Assembly: GCA_900552585.1 (NCBI GenBank)
Contig: USAB01000003.1
Coordinates: forward strand, 1-54,820
DNA: 54,820 bases
Source of the DNA: an uncultured Coriobacteriaceae bacterium
Lineage (GTDB): Bacteria; Actinomycetota; Coriobacteriia; Coriobacteriales; Eggerthellaceae
Direction: 5' to 3'
Positions 33,661 through 42,243 of the stretch are shown here, piece after piece (position 1 is the first letter of the stretch; every line of letters starts with the position of its first letter). The notes beneath the pieces are model-generated. The model did no database searches. It saw nothing but the letters and a program-made list of their open reading frames with translations, and was not told where the DNA came from. Both the position numbers and the translations under genes were made by a program.

Positions 33661-34812
33661 ATGATCTACCGAGCATTGGGCAACACAGGCTTGAAGGTTT
33701 CCCCTATCGGGCTGGGGTTGATGAGATTACCGCTTGCTGAAGGAAAACAAGGCTACACAAGCAGCCGCGGCGCAGATGTCGAGAAATCTATAGAGCTTAT
33801 GAGGCACGCCATTGATTCCGGCATCAACTACTTCGACACCGCATTCAATTACCTTCACGGCGAAAGCGAAAAGATCGTGGGCAAAGCATTGCAGGGCGGC
33901 TATCGTGACAAGGTTATCTTGGCAAGCAAATCCCCTATCTGGATGATCAACGAGCCCGGCCAGTTCGATTCGCTGCTCGAAAAGCAGATGGGTCGCATGC
34001 AAACAGACCATCTTGATGTGTATTTGCTGCATTGCGTTACAAAAAAGGACTGGGAAACGCACGTGCTGCCGAACGGCGTGGTGGAACGTCTCGTGAAAGC
34101 GAAGGAAGACGGCCGCGTGGGGCATATCGGATTCTCATTCCACGATACGTTCGATGTCTTCAAGGAAGTTTGCGACTATGCTCCGTGGGATATCTGCCAG
34201 CTGCAGCTGAACTATCTCGATCGCGAATTCCAGGGCGGCCTGACGGCAGCGAACTACGCGGCGCAGAAGGGCATGGGCGTCATTGCCATGGAACCGCTGC
34301 GCGGCGGTCATCTGGTGAATGTACCGGATAAGGTGCGCGGGACATTTGCCTCCGTTGACGCGGACCGCTCGCCCATCGAATGGGCTTTCGACTTCCTTTG
34401 GGACAAACCGCAGATCTCACTGCTGCTTTCCGGCATGGGAACGCCGGCACAAATCGATGAGAACGTCGCAATGGCCGAACGCGCGCACGTAGGCATGCTC
34501 TCGCAAGAGGAACAGGCAGTCTATGAAACTGTTGCAACGGTATTCAACAGCTATCCCACTATTCCCTGCACCGGTTGCAACTACTGCGCGGGATGCCCGC
34601 AAAACGTCACCATCCCGTACAACTTCCAAACGTACAACCAATACATCTTGAGCGGAGACATGGAGCGCGCGAAGTGGGAATACACCACTACCATTCCGCT
34701 GAACGGCGCACAGGCCGGCGAATGCATCGGATGCGGCCAATGCGAGGAACGCTGCCCACAGAAGATCCCCATCAGCGAATGGATGCCGAAGATCGCCGCA
34801 CTCTTCGAATAG
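33661..34812 (+). CDS. aldo/keto reductase with C-terminal 4Fe-4S ferredoxin-type domain
   Basis: A 383-aa protein. Residues 1 to about 285 are an AKR barrel with the tetrad visible in NYFDTAFNYLHGESE (Asp, Tyr), LASKSP (Lys) and DVYLLHCV (His). The C-terminal 85 residues carry two cysteine clusters, CTGCNYCAGCP and CIGCGQCEERCP, as in the clostridial-type AKR-ferredoxin proteins. Electrons may enter through the clusters instead of NAD(P)H alone, in line with anaerobic life. The substrate is unknown. The ATG after AAGGGGTGATAACG is chosen over an in-frame extension of 46 codons. Confidence 0.9.
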   Translation: MIYRALGNTGLKVSPIGLGLMRLPLAEGKQGYTSSRGADVEKSIELMRHAIDSGINYFDTAFNYLHGESEKIVGKALQGGYRDKVILASKSPIWMINEPGQFDSLLEKQMGRMQTDHLDVYLLHCVTKKDWETHVLPNGVVERLVKAKEDGRVGHIGFSFHDTFDVFKEVCDYAPWDICQLQLNYLDREFQGGLTAANYAAQKGMGVIAMEPLRGGHLVNVPDKVRGTFASVDADRSPIEWAFDFLWDKPQISLLLSGMGTPAQIDENVAMAERAHVGMLSQEEQAVYETVATVFNSYPTIPCTGCNYCAGCPQNVTIPYNFQTYNQYILSGDMERAKWEYTTTIPLNGAQAGECIGCGQCEERCPQKIPISEWMPKIAALFE

Positions 34813-34850
34813 TCCGTTCGGCATCAATTGCCAGCAACGCATCGCTAACG

Positions 34851-34880
34851 GGAGGCTGTCTATCAGGCAGTCTCCTTCTT
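34851..34880 (+). terminator. terminator after the aldo/keto reductase gene
   Basis: An 8-bp stem GGAGGCTG/CAGTCTCC (one G-T pair) with a 9-base loop is followed by TTCTT. Confidence 0.7.
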
Positions 34881-34933
34881 AGTCTTACTTCGCGCGAATG
34901 CGGCGAATTCGCCGTTCATTCGCATAGGTAACG

Positions 34934-34939
34934 TATAAT
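34934..34939 (+). promoter_or_regulatory. -10 element of the small membrane-protein gene
   Basis: A consensus TATAAT lies 35 bases before the start codon. No -35 of good quality is seen at normal spacing. Confidence 0.5.
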
Positions 34940-34973
34940 AGCCAGATTGACACGACAATGCGAAAGGCGACCT

Positions 34974-35453
34974 ATGCCTGAATACAAAATCGGCCCTCTG
35001 CATCTTGACCACGACATCGCCGAAGTCTACGACGGCGCTAACGAGTATTTCACGCGCGGCGGACGCAACTTCAACATCACAGCCAAGCATTTCGATGACG
35101 ACGACCGTTTCTTCATTGACTTTCTGCGCTCCTACAGCTTTGTTGCAACCGAATACAAGGCAACCGTGCATCTGCGCGCAAAGATCGGCGAAGAGGGCGG
35201 CACGGACTTGTTCTTCGACATCAAATCTCAGGATACGGAAGACCGCCTGAAGCGAGATATCGCCGAGCGCATTGCCACCGGCATCGAGAACCAAATCATT
35301 ACCATGGAGGGTCGAGAAGTTCCGACGCCCGAGAAAACAGAGCAGCAAAAAGCGAAGGAGAAACGCGGTCTGATCATCGGGTTGATCATTGCCATCGCCA
35401 TCGTTATCGGTGCCATCCCGGTCTCCCTCAACCCGGGAATGTGGGGGTTCTGA
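34974..35453 (+). CDS. unknown membrane-anchored protein, 159 aa
   Basis: No family is recognised. Residues 1 to about 115 are soluble and acidic (PEYKIGPLHLDHDIAEVYDG, then a DDDDRFFIDFLRSY stretch). A charged linker precedes one C-terminal transmembrane helix (about 134-152), so the body is probably cytoplasmic and tail-anchored. AAAGGCGA supports the start. It is monocistronic, with a -10 upstream and a strong terminator downstream. A second tail-anchored unknown protein lies at 49.8-50.5 kb. Confidence 0.7.
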   Translation: MPEYKIGPLHLDHDIAEVYDGANEYFTRGGRNFNITAKHFDDDDRFFIDFLRSYSFVATEYKATVHLRAKIGEEGGTDLFFDIKSQDTEDRLKRDIAERIATGIENQIITMEGREVPTPEKTEQQKAKEKRGLIIGLIIAIAIVIGAIPVSLNPGMWGF

Positions 35454-35500
35454 CACCATCGGCGTATCGGGAACATATCGCCGCCTTATTTAGAAAGCAC

Positions 35501-35528
35501 GACGCCCGCCATCCGGCGGGCGTCTTTT
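35501..35528 (+). terminator. terminator after the tail-anchored protein gene
   Basis: A perfect 10-bp stem GACGCCCGCC/GGCGGGCGTC with ATCC loop, followed by TTTT. Confidence 0.9.
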
Positions 35529-35633
35529 CATGTCAACAGGCGATGTTATGAGAACGGCAAGTGCAAGTGACGCAGACAGCCGCCGTTTTCGGCATCAGCC
35601 TTGAGTCGCCGCCAGGGCCATTCTTGATCAGGA

Positions 35634-36026
35634 TTACTTGTTCACGGTTTCCTCAACCAGCTTGCGCCACTTCGTCATGGTGTCTTCGCTGATTGTGTGC
35701 TCTATTTCGCATGCCTCATCGGCAGCAGTGTCCTCATCGACGCCCAAGATATCATGCAGGAAGCTATAGAGCGTAGTGTGACGAGCATACGTGCTCTTGC
35801 CAATCTTGAAGCCTTCGTCCGTCAAGATGATGCTCCCATAGGGCTCCTGGTCAACCAGCCCTTTCTTCTTCAGCACACCCACGGCATTGCTGACGCTGGG
35901 GCGGGAAACGCTCAACTTGTCCGCCAGATCAACGGAACGAACCGGCCGATTCTTATCGCCAGCCAGCTCGTAGGTAGCTTCGAGGTAATCCTCATTGGAC
36001 TTCGTCAAGGAAGGTCGGTCGTTCAT
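35634..36026 (-). CDS. DtxR/MntR-family metal-dependent regulator
   Basis: About 130 aa. The winged helix (TKSNEDYLEATYELAGD, VRSVDLADKLSVSRPSVSNAVGVLKKKGLV, GSIILTDEGFKIG) is classic DtxR family. The dimerisation region includes RHTTLYSFLHDILGVDEDTAADEACEIEHTIS, with His, Glu and Cys metal-ligand candidates. It ends at the dimerisation domain without the SH3-like third domain, as in MntR. It would sense Fe2+ or Mn2+. The start follows GGGGGG at 4 bases. A palindrome over its promoter suggests autoregulation. No metal transporter lies nearby. Confidence 0.88.
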   Translation of the reverse strand: MNDRPSLTKSNEDYLEATYELAGDKNRPVRSVDLADKLSVSRPSVSNAVGVLKKKGLVDQEPYGSIILTDEGFKIGKSTYARHTTLYSFLHDILGVDEDTAADEACEIEHTISEDTMTKWRKLVEETVNK

Positions 36027-36057
36027 TAGTCCCCCCATTTCGTTTGATTTGGATGAA

Positions 36058-36077
36058 AGTATACCACCTTGGGGTAT
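36058..36077 (-). promoter_or_regulatory. dtxR-type promoter with overlapping operator
   Basis: Minus-strand -10 TATACT (36063-36058) overlaps an inverted repeat, ATACCACCTTGGGGTAT (36061-36077), in which the arms ATACC(A/C)C match at 6 of 7 positions. The position would block RNA polymerase, fitting autorepression. The repeat touches the recF stop codon. Confidence 0.5.
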
Positions 36078-37228
36078 CAGACTTCCTGATAGGGAAGGTG
36101 TATTACACGAGCGGAGGACAACAACTCAGGAGTGAAATATTCCAAATTCGTTGTGGTAATAAACGTTTGCGCCGCATCCTGTAAATGTTTCGTCAGCATC
36201 TCGCGACGCGTTGCATCAATCTCGCTCATGACATCGTCCAACAACAGCAGCGGCCGCTGATGGCGTTTCTTCTCAATCATCCGGAACTCTGTCAGCTTGA
36301 ACGCAATGGCTAGGGAACGCTGCTGCCCTTGGCTTGCGAACCTGCCCGCCTCGTGGTCGTCCAACAGGAAATCCAACGTGTCGCGATGCGGTCCCACCAG
36401 CGACTGCTTGCGGCGGCGCTCTTCTTCCAACATCTCATCCAAAGCCAGGGAGAACTCGTGTTGCAACACTCCCCTGTCCGGCGTTTCCGCATCGGCCAGC
36501 AGCGCAAGCTGCGTCGGCGGCTCAGCTTTGCCACTGCCGCTGCGCAAACTCTCCCAAGACAGCCGATAACGCACGGCTGCGTGCTCGGAAGTTGCCGTGG
36601 TATCGGCATATTGGACGGGGAATTCCCTGGTCAGGTCTTCGAAAATCTGCAACCGATACCGGCACAGCTGCGCACCCACCACTGAAAGAACTTCGTTCAC
36701 GCTGGAGAGGTACAACGGATCTGCCTCATCCTTCAACAGACGGTTCTTCTGGCGCAGGATCTTCTCATAATCGCGTTTCACGGCACGATAATTCGCCGAA
36801 AGCTGACTGCCCAACGCATCTATGGCAGCGCGGCGCACGCTCGGCGACCCCTTCACCAACGAAAGGTCGTCCGGGCAGAATGCCACGGCGGGCAGGTTGT
36901 CCTGCAGTGCCGAAGCCTGCACGGCCTTGCCATTCAGGCGGTAGCGTTTGCCATTCGCTCCCAACAGCAACGCCACATCCAAGTTGCGCACGGCATCTTC
37001 CATATGGACGTCAACGCGGGCGTCCGAACATCCCCAACGGATCATCTGCTCCGTGGTGGCAGAACGGAACGACGACAGTGCAGTCGTCAGCTGTATCGCT
37101 TCCAGCAAGTTGCTCTTGCCGACGGCATTCGGACCCACGAATATCGTCAGTGAACCGAGCCCCTCAAGGGAGAAACGCTCATAACTTCTGAAATTCGCCA
37201 GGCGCAGCGACGTAATCTGCAATCCCAT
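36077..37228 (-). CDS. recF: RecF: recombination mediator ATPase
   Basis: A 383-aa SMC-like ATPase that loads RecA at gapped DNA. Motifs: LANFRSYERFSLEG at the start, Walker A GPNAVGKSN (about 32-40), the signature region GRFASQGQQRSLAIAFKL and Walker B LLLLDDVMSEID. The length is normal (about 370). It starts 33 bases after dnaN on the same strand, in the conserved dnaA-dnaN-recF order. Confidence 0.96.
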   Translation of the reverse strand: MGLQITSLRLANFRSYERFSLEGLGSLTIFVGPNAVGKSNLLEAIQLTTALSSFRSATTEQMIRWGCSDARVDVHMEDAVRNLDVALLLGANGKRYRLNGKAVQASALQDNLPAVAFCPDDLSLVKGSPSVRRAAIDALGSQLSANYRAVKRDYEKILRQKNRLLKDEADPLYLSSVNEVLSVVGAQLCRYRLQIFEDLTREFPVQYADTTATSEHAAVRYRLSWESLRSGSGKAEPPTQLALLADAETPDRGVLQHEFSLALDEMLEEERRRKQSLVGPHRDTLDFLLDDHEAGRFASQGQQRSLAIAFKLTEFRMIEKKRHQRPLLLLDDVMSEIDATRREMLTKHLQDAAQTFITTTNLEYFTPELLSSARVIHLPYQEV

Positions 37229-37261
37229 TGGGTGTAAAGGATGCTCCGTATGCGGAAACGC

Positions 37262-38359
37262 CTACAGCAGGCGAACGGGCATGACCAGATACAGGTAGTT
37301 CTCGCCTTCGCCGCTCTTGAAAATGCCGGGGCGATTCTGATCCTGAAGTTCCAGATACACGTCATCCGTGCTGAATGCATTCAGACCATCCAGGATGAAC
37401 GTGGCGTTGAACGCAATCTGGGCGTCCTCACCTTCTACCGACGTCGTCAGCATCTCCTGGGCGGAACCCACGTCTTGCGTGACGGCCGTAAGCTGCGTCG
37501 TGCCGGAAGCCTGGTTGATATCGAATTTGATCGGAGACGTGGAACCGTTTATCAGCGAAGTGCGCCGCACGGCAGCAATGAGTTGCTTTGCGTTGAATTC
37601 CACGCGCGTGTTGTACGAATCCGGCAGCAGAAGGCGATAATTCGGGTAATTGCCTTCCAGGCGGCGGTTGATATACACCACGTTGCGGTAATCCACCATC
37701 ACCTGGTTTTCGGAAACGGAGATGCGTACTGGATCCGTGCTGGACGGCAGACCCGCCACTTCAAGAAGGAACGGACCGGGGATAACCGCTTCGAACTCGG
37801 CCGTGGAATCCTCCAACGATTTATCGGAGACCGCCAAACGGTACGAGTCCGTAGCCACCATGCGCAGGCTGCCTTCAGATGCAGAGATATACACACCGGT
37901 AAGAATGGCGCGCGTTTCATCATGGGAGCATACGCGTGCGACCTTTTTCACCATGGATGAGAATTCCTGAAACGGAATCTCAACTGTGTCGACAACATCG
38001 ATAGAGGGGAATCCCGGGAAATCGATGGCATCCATGGATTTCACGCTGAAGGTGGATGATTCGCACATGATGACGGCGTCGTTCTGATTCGCTTCGAAAT
38101 GAACGGCCGCGTCCGGGAGGCTCTTCGTGATATCGGTAAGCAGTTTGGCGGGAACCACGATGCTTCCCTCTTCTTCTACCAAAGCAGGAACCGTATATTG
38201 CACGGACCGATCAAGATCCGTTGTCTGCAGCACCACATGATCTTCAGAAGCGTCAATATACACACCGGCAAGGATGGGAAGCGTGGAGTGTGCAGCAGCT
38301 CCCTTGGAGACCACTGACATCGCTTGGTAGAACTCTGATTGGTTGATGCTGAATTTCAC
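37262..38359 (-). CDS. dnaN: DnaN: DNA polymerase III beta sliding clamp
   Basis: A 365-aa clamp subunit with three repeated clamp domains. Typical stretches: MKFSINQSEFYQAMSVVSKG, AGVYIDA, the ESSTFSVKSMDAIDFPGFP segment, VATDSYRLAV near the middle, and the C-terminal YLVMPVRLL that closes the clamp and binds partners. It follows dnaA after a 308-base gap that holds several DnaA-box-like motifs. Confidence 0.97.
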   Translation of the reverse strand: MKFSINQSEFYQAMSVVSKGAAAHSTLPILAGVYIDASEDHVVLQTTDLDRSVQYTVPALVEEEGSIVVPAKLLTDITKSLPDAAVHFEANQNDAVIMCESSTFSVKSMDAIDFPGFPSIDVVDTVEIPFQEFSSMVKKVARVCSHDETRAILTGVYISASEGSLRMVATDSYRLAVSDKSLEDSTAEFEAVIPGPFLLEVAGLPSSTDPVRISVSENQVMVDYRNVVYINRRLEGNYPNYRLLLPDSYNTRVEFNAKQLIAAVRRTSLINGSTSPIKFDINQASGTTQLTAVTQDVGSAQEMLTTSVEGEDAQIAFNATFILDGLNAFSTDDVYLELQDQNRPGIFKSGEGENYLYLVMPVRLL

Positions 38360-38667
38360 TGAAGTCCTCCAACCGGGAATGTATATATCTAATTCCTAAA
38401 GCCTTTTTAAATTAGTTCTTAAATCATCATTATCATAAGCACGGTGGATTGGTGGAATAGCTTCGTTTTACCTGTTCATCACGGAAATCTTTCAGTGATG
38501 AAAATGGTGTATTGCGTAACGTGAATCCACCGTGAAAAACAGGGTAGGTAATCTTACCCATTCTTTCCACCGCTTATCCCTACATTTGTCCCTCATTATC
38601 TACCAAGATGGCTGGGGCTGGTACCGCAAACGCGAAAGCTGACGCAAATGATAGATAGGCGACTCTG
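38360..38667. promoter_or_regulatory. dnaA-dnaN gap with DnaA-box-like motifs and inverted repeats
   Basis: This AT-rich gap holds CACGGTGGATT (38440-38450) and its exact inverse AATCCACCGTG (38524-38534), and GGTGGAATA (38451-38459). CTTTCCACC (38563-38571) and TTATCCCTA (38574-38582) resemble TTATCCACA DnaA boxes. Short inverted repeats GGGTA/TACCC (38542) and CATCAC/GTGATG (38478) are also seen. It may be the dnaN promoter under DnaA control, or one part of a bipartite origin. Confidence 0.5.
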
Positions 38668-40317
38668 TTAGTTCTCGCGAATACGTTTCAAGAGGATATC
38701 TATTTCTTCGCGTATCTCCTTGTTTTCCTTCGCTTTCGTCTCGATCAATTCCACAGAGTGCATCACCGTGGTGTGATCTTTCTTGCCGAACTCGTCGCCG
38801 ATGCGCTGATAGGCGTTGTTGTCCAGCAGCTGGCGGCACAGGTACATGGCCACCTGCCGCGGATGGGCAATGCTGCGATTGCGCTTCTTACTGATCAGAT
38901 CCTCATGGCTGACGCGGTAGAACGATTCCACTTCCTTTTGAATATCGGCGATGGTAAGGCGCTTCGTCTTTCCACCAGAGAAGTGGTTCTTCAGAATGAC
39001 CGCCACCTCGTCGATGGTGATTGTCTTCTTCTGCGTATAGACCATCTGGTAGATGATCTTCGTTACGGCGCTTTTCAGCTCGCGGATGTTCGAGCTTGAA
39101 TTCTCGGCGACGTATTCCTGCACCTCATCGGGTATATCCAGGTCGAAGCGCTCTTCGCTTTCGCGGTATTCCTTGATGAACGCGCTGACAATAGCACGTT
39201 TCGTCTCGATTTCCGGCGCCTGAATGTCGAACGTGGCTCCCTGATTGAAACGGCTGGTGTAACGTTCATCGATGTCGATGTTCTTCGGTGCGATATCGGC
39301 GGACATGACTACTTGCTTGCCGGCGCTTGTCAGGCTGTTGAACAGCTGGAATATGATTTCCAGCGTCTGCGTTTTCCCCTGGAACGACTGCACGTCGTCA
39401 ATCAGCAGCACGTCGGCGTCTTCATAGTTGCGTTTGAAATTCTTGAAGCTCGCTTTTTCTTGGCTGTGGTCGGCGCTTGCATTCGCATAATCGTTGATGA
39501 ATTCCGTTGAGTCCACGTACACGGTTTTCAAGAATCCATTCGAAGTCTCGTTGATATGGTTCTGGATGGCGCGCAGCAAATGCGTCTTTCCCACTCCGCT
39601 TTTCCCGTAGATGAACAGGGGATTCAGGTGCGGCATGCCGGGATGCTCGGCCACTGCCAGCGCCATGGAATAAGCCATGCGATTCGAATTGCCAATGACA
39701 TAGTTCTCGAACGTCAGGTTCGATACGGTTCGCGTCAGGTGGTTCTCCTGTGTGCTTTGAGCGGGCTCGTTCGCTGCGGCCGCCGGGCTTTGCCCCTGCC
39801 CTGCTGCTTGCGTCATCTGCGTATTAGTCTGCGGTTGGCCTGCAGGCATGACCATGTGAGGCGCGGTCTGGCCAGGCATCTGAGCAGCCGTTTCCGCAGC
39901 CTGAGGGGCTGCCGGCATCGGTGTGGTCCGCGCACCTGCTGGAGAGGCGACCGGTGCTTGCATCGGCGCCTGCGGCTTTGCAGAGGGCTGGTTTGTGGCA
40001 GCTTGCTGCGCAGCAGCACCCACACCCATCGCCGGGTCGCCGTACCTCATTGCCTCGGACTCGTCTACTTCTATGCTCACGACAAACTTCTCGTGATACA
40101 GATCTTCCAATGCGCGGTTGATAAGCGTAAGGTAATTGCGCTCTATCCAGTTCTTGATGAATTCGTTATCGGCGGTCAACATGATGAAGCCGCTGCTGAA
40201 CGCCTGAAGATGAAGGCGCGAGAAGAATGCAGTCAGCTGGTTGGGGTCCACTTCACCATAGCTTTTTATTTGGTTGAAGATGCGATCCCATATTTCGTCG
40301 TAGTCCAGATTCTGCAT
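38668..40317 (-). CDS. dnaA: DnaA: chromosomal replication initiator
   Basis: 549 aa, longer than Bacillus DnaA (446) because of an extended domain II. Domain I (1 to about 85) begins MQNLDYDEIWDRIFNQIKSY. Domain II (about 90-195) is disordered and rich in Ala, Gln, Pro and Met. Domain III is AAA+: Walker A YGKSGVGKTHLL, Walker B LLIDDVQ, sensor ERYTSRF. Domain IV carries the box-binding signature DHTTVMHSVELIE. The ATG has GGAAGG about 13 bases upstream. Confidence 0.97.
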   Translation of the reverse strand: MQNLDYDEIWDRIFNQIKSYGEVDPNQLTAFFSRLHLQAFSSGFIMLTADNEFIKNWIERNYLTLINRALEDLYHEKFVVSIEVDESEAMRYGDPAMGVGAAAQQAATNQPSAKPQAPMQAPVASPAGARTTPMPAAPQAAETAAQMPGQTAPHMVMPAGQPQTNTQMTQAAGQGQSPAAAANEPAQSTQENHLTRTVSNLTFENYVIGNSNRMAYSMALAVAEHPGMPHLNPLFIYGKSGVGKTHLLRAIQNHINETSNGFLKTVYVDSTEFINDYANASADHSQEKASFKNFKRNYEDADVLLIDDVQSFQGKTQTLEIIFQLFNSLTSAGKQVVMSADIAPKNIDIDERYTSRFNQGATFDIQAPEIETKRAIVSAFIKEYRESEERFDLDIPDEVQEYVAENSSSNIRELKSAVTKIIYQMVYTQKKTITIDEVAVILKNHFSGGKTKRLTIADIQKEVESFYRVSHEDLISKKRNRSIAHPRQVAMYLCRQLLDNNAYQRIGDEFGKKDHTTVMHSVELIETKAKENKEIREEIDILLKRIREN

Positions 40318-40356
40318 TGCCGTAGTAATCCGCCTTCCTGGGTTGATTGCCCACCT

Positions 40357-40409
40357 AGTGTAGCAATTGCCCTCTAAAACGGTGGAAAAATGCGATTCAT
40401 TGTGGAAAA
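40357..40409 (-). promoter_or_regulatory. dnaA promoter region with box-like sequences
   Basis: On the minus strand a -10 TACACT (40362-40357) is preceded by TTTTCCACC (plus-strand GGTGGAAAA, 40381-40389) and TTTTCCACA (plus-strand TGTGGAAAA, 40401-40409). These 7-of-9 and 8-of-9 matches to the DnaA box suggest autorepression by DnaA. Confidence 0.45.
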
Positions 40410-40447
40410 CTTACATCACCAGCGTGTACGCGAAGCCGGCATATGCG

Positions 40448-41218
40448 CTACGACAAGTACTCGACCACGCTCAATCCCAGGTCTGTGACCTGGCGTTTCT
40501 TCGAAGCGGTGCGTTTCACCAACTCCAGTTTCTCCAGTTTGTCCAGCTGGTAGGAAACGGTGGACGGAGACATGCCGGTGGCTTTCGCAATGTCCGTAAC
40601 GCCGAGTGTATCCTTCAATTGGAACAACGCCATAATCTGCCGCCCCTGGTCACTCAATCCGGAGACGGTATCCAGCACGTCGTTCTTCTCTGGCTTTTCG
40701 CCAACCAAGCTGATTGTGACCGTGGCGCCTTTCCCCAGATTGTCGTCGATGGTGATATTGCCATGCGAGCTGTCCAGGTAATCAATGACAAGCGGGAAGC
40801 CGGAACCGACGCCGCGGATGTAGCGCTTCATCGGCTCGATTGCCGACGTATAGCCGGGTTTCTGCACCTTCTCCTTGTCGGGGATCCCCGGCCCCTGATC
40901 GGCGAAGCGAATGGTGTTCCCGTTATCGAAAATAGAGACAACCACTTCGCTGAACTGGGCATGAATGAAATTCTCGGATACTTCACGGATGGCGGTATAG
41001 GAGATTTTTCCGCCTATCATGCGTGCTTTCTCATAGATGGTCGAAGCCAGATTCTCTATGAACTGGGCAGTGTCGGTGGGATCTATCTGGATGATTCGCG
41101 GTGCGCTTTTGAAGTCGTCGTATATGGCAATACGCGCAGGGTTCTTTACCTGCGTGTAGTCATACGGCTCGTTGGTCGAATCCGTTTGATCTTCCCTATG
41201 TTCAGTGTTTTCAGCCAT
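40448..41218 (-). CDS. GHKL ATPase with C-terminal winged helix, adjacent to oriC; function unknown
   Basis: A 256-aa soluble protein. Residues about 60-180 form a GHKL (HATPase_c) domain: N-box REVSENFIHA, G1 ADQGPGIP, G2 GVGSGFPLV and an NLGKGATVTISL end. This resembles anti-sigma or kinase ATPase domains, but no histidine phospho-acceptor helix precedes it. Residues about 190-256 are an ArsR/MarR-like winged helix (LGVTDIAKATGMSPSTVSYQLDKLEKLELV). The pairing suggests nucleotide-controlled DNA binding. It sits on the dnaA strand between dnaA and the AT-rich origin region. No Shine-Dalgarno sequence precedes its ATG; a TACTGT lies 6 bases upstream and TACAAT at 41292-41287, so the mRNA may be leaderless. 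Confidence 0.75.
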   Translation of the reverse strand: MAENTEHREDQTDSTNEPYDYTQVKNPARIAIYDDFKSAPRIIQIDPTDTAQFIENLASTIYEKARMIGGKISYTAIREVSENFIHAQFSEVVVSIFDNGNTIRFADQGPGIPDKEKVQKPGYTSAIEPMKRYIRGVGSGFPLVIDYLDSSHGNITIDDNLGKGATVTISLVGEKPEKNDVLDTVSGLSDQGRQIMALFQLKDTLGVTDIAKATGMSPSTVSYQLDKLEKLELVKRTASKKRQVTDLGLSVVEYLS

Positions 41219-42039
41219 CAGATACAGTATTCAACCACTTTCGAAACGCAATTTTCAGCAGATTCAGAAATATTCAATCGGAAAGTATTGTACGGGTTTT
41301 CAACCATCTGGGGAAACATTGTGCATTCGAAACAGTATCCAAGCTTTCATTCAGTGTTTGAACGGTGTTTCAACAGGAAATTTTAAAAGTTTTCAACACG
41401 TTATCCAAAAAAGGTGGAAAAGTCCGAATACGGTCTGAATTGCTAGGTGAATATGTTGAAAACAGCTTCCGAAAACGGGGAAATCTTTCGAAAATAGCTT
41501 GACAGAGCGCTTGAATAACGTTTTCCCAGGTGGCTGCCGCTGAATATCCAACTGCGTTGCGGAATTCTCCGAAAATCGTTCGAAACTATGCGTTGAATAT
41601 TACATAATCCCAGCTCAAATTATGAAAATGGCATGTCAGCAATATTCCGAAAAGTCAGGTAGACGGATGGTTTTCAAAACTCTTTTCACGCCCATTTTCA
41701 GAAGATTCAAGGTTATCCACTGAATTTCACGCGTGAGAGGGCCTGTTTTCAACATTTTCCACAGACGTTTCGAAGGCAATCGAAAGTTTTCGGTTCATTC
41801 CGCTTTGGTAATGCGCTATTCCACAACCTTTTCCTGTCAAGGGTGGCAATTGTGGAGAAGCGTTTTGAAAAAGATCGCGCGGTGAATTCCACGCCGGGTT
41901 AATCGCACCGGCTGCATCCAATGAGGAGATGAAATGGGTTTTTCGTATTCTCTCCCGTATGGCGTAGATGAATATTGAGAAGTGAATACACTTGTGGTGC
42001 TCGATTTGGGCAAGTAGGGAAAGTTATGCCATCTTTTCC
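41219..42039. other. oriC: probable replication origin (oriC), AT-rich gene-free region
   Basis: No gene is seen in about 820 bases. DnaA-box-like 9-mers include TTATCCAAA (41401), TTTTCCACC on minus (41413-41421), TTATCCACT (41714), TTTTCCACA (41755), TATTCCACA (41817) and TTCTCCACA on minus (41851-41859). None is a perfect TTATCCACA. The motif TTTTCAAC recurs on both strands (for example near 41297, 41391, 41456 and 41747), as does CGAAAA. An A/T-only run, AAATTTTAAAA (41380-41390), may be the unwinding element. The divergence of dnaA and rpmH and the leading-strand switch support the origin. Confidence 0.8.
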
Positions 42040-42069
42040 TTGTGAAATAAGGTTGCTGTCTGATATAAT
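42040..42069 (+). promoter_or_regulatory. rpmH promoter
   Basis: -35 TTGTGA (42040-42045), 18-bp spacer and extended -10 TGATATAAT (TATAAT at 42064-42069). It drives the rpmH-rnpA-yidD-yidC-jag cluster. Confidence 0.85.
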
Positions 42070-42102
42070 TTCGCAGTTACTCTTAATACGAAAGGGATAC
42101 CA

Positions 42103-42237
42103 ATGAAACGTACTTATCAACCGAACAAGCGCAAGCGCGCCAAGACCCATGGTTTCCGTGCTCGTATGGCAACCAAGAACGGCCGCAGGGTTCTCTCTGC
42201 CCGCCGCGCAAAGGGTCGCAAGAGCCTGACTGTCTAA
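42103..42237 (+). CDS. rpmH: 50S ribosomal protein L34
   Basis: A 44-aa, strongly basic protein starting MKRTYQPNKRKRAKTHGFR, with the family RMATKNGRRVLSARRAKGRK pattern. Full length for L34 (44-47). It is preceded by AAAGGGAT and a strong promoter, and is the first gene right of the origin. Confidence 0.98.
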   Translation: MKRTYQPNKRKRAKTHGFRARMATKNGRRVLSARRAKGRKSLTV

Positions 42238-42243
42238 TCATCT

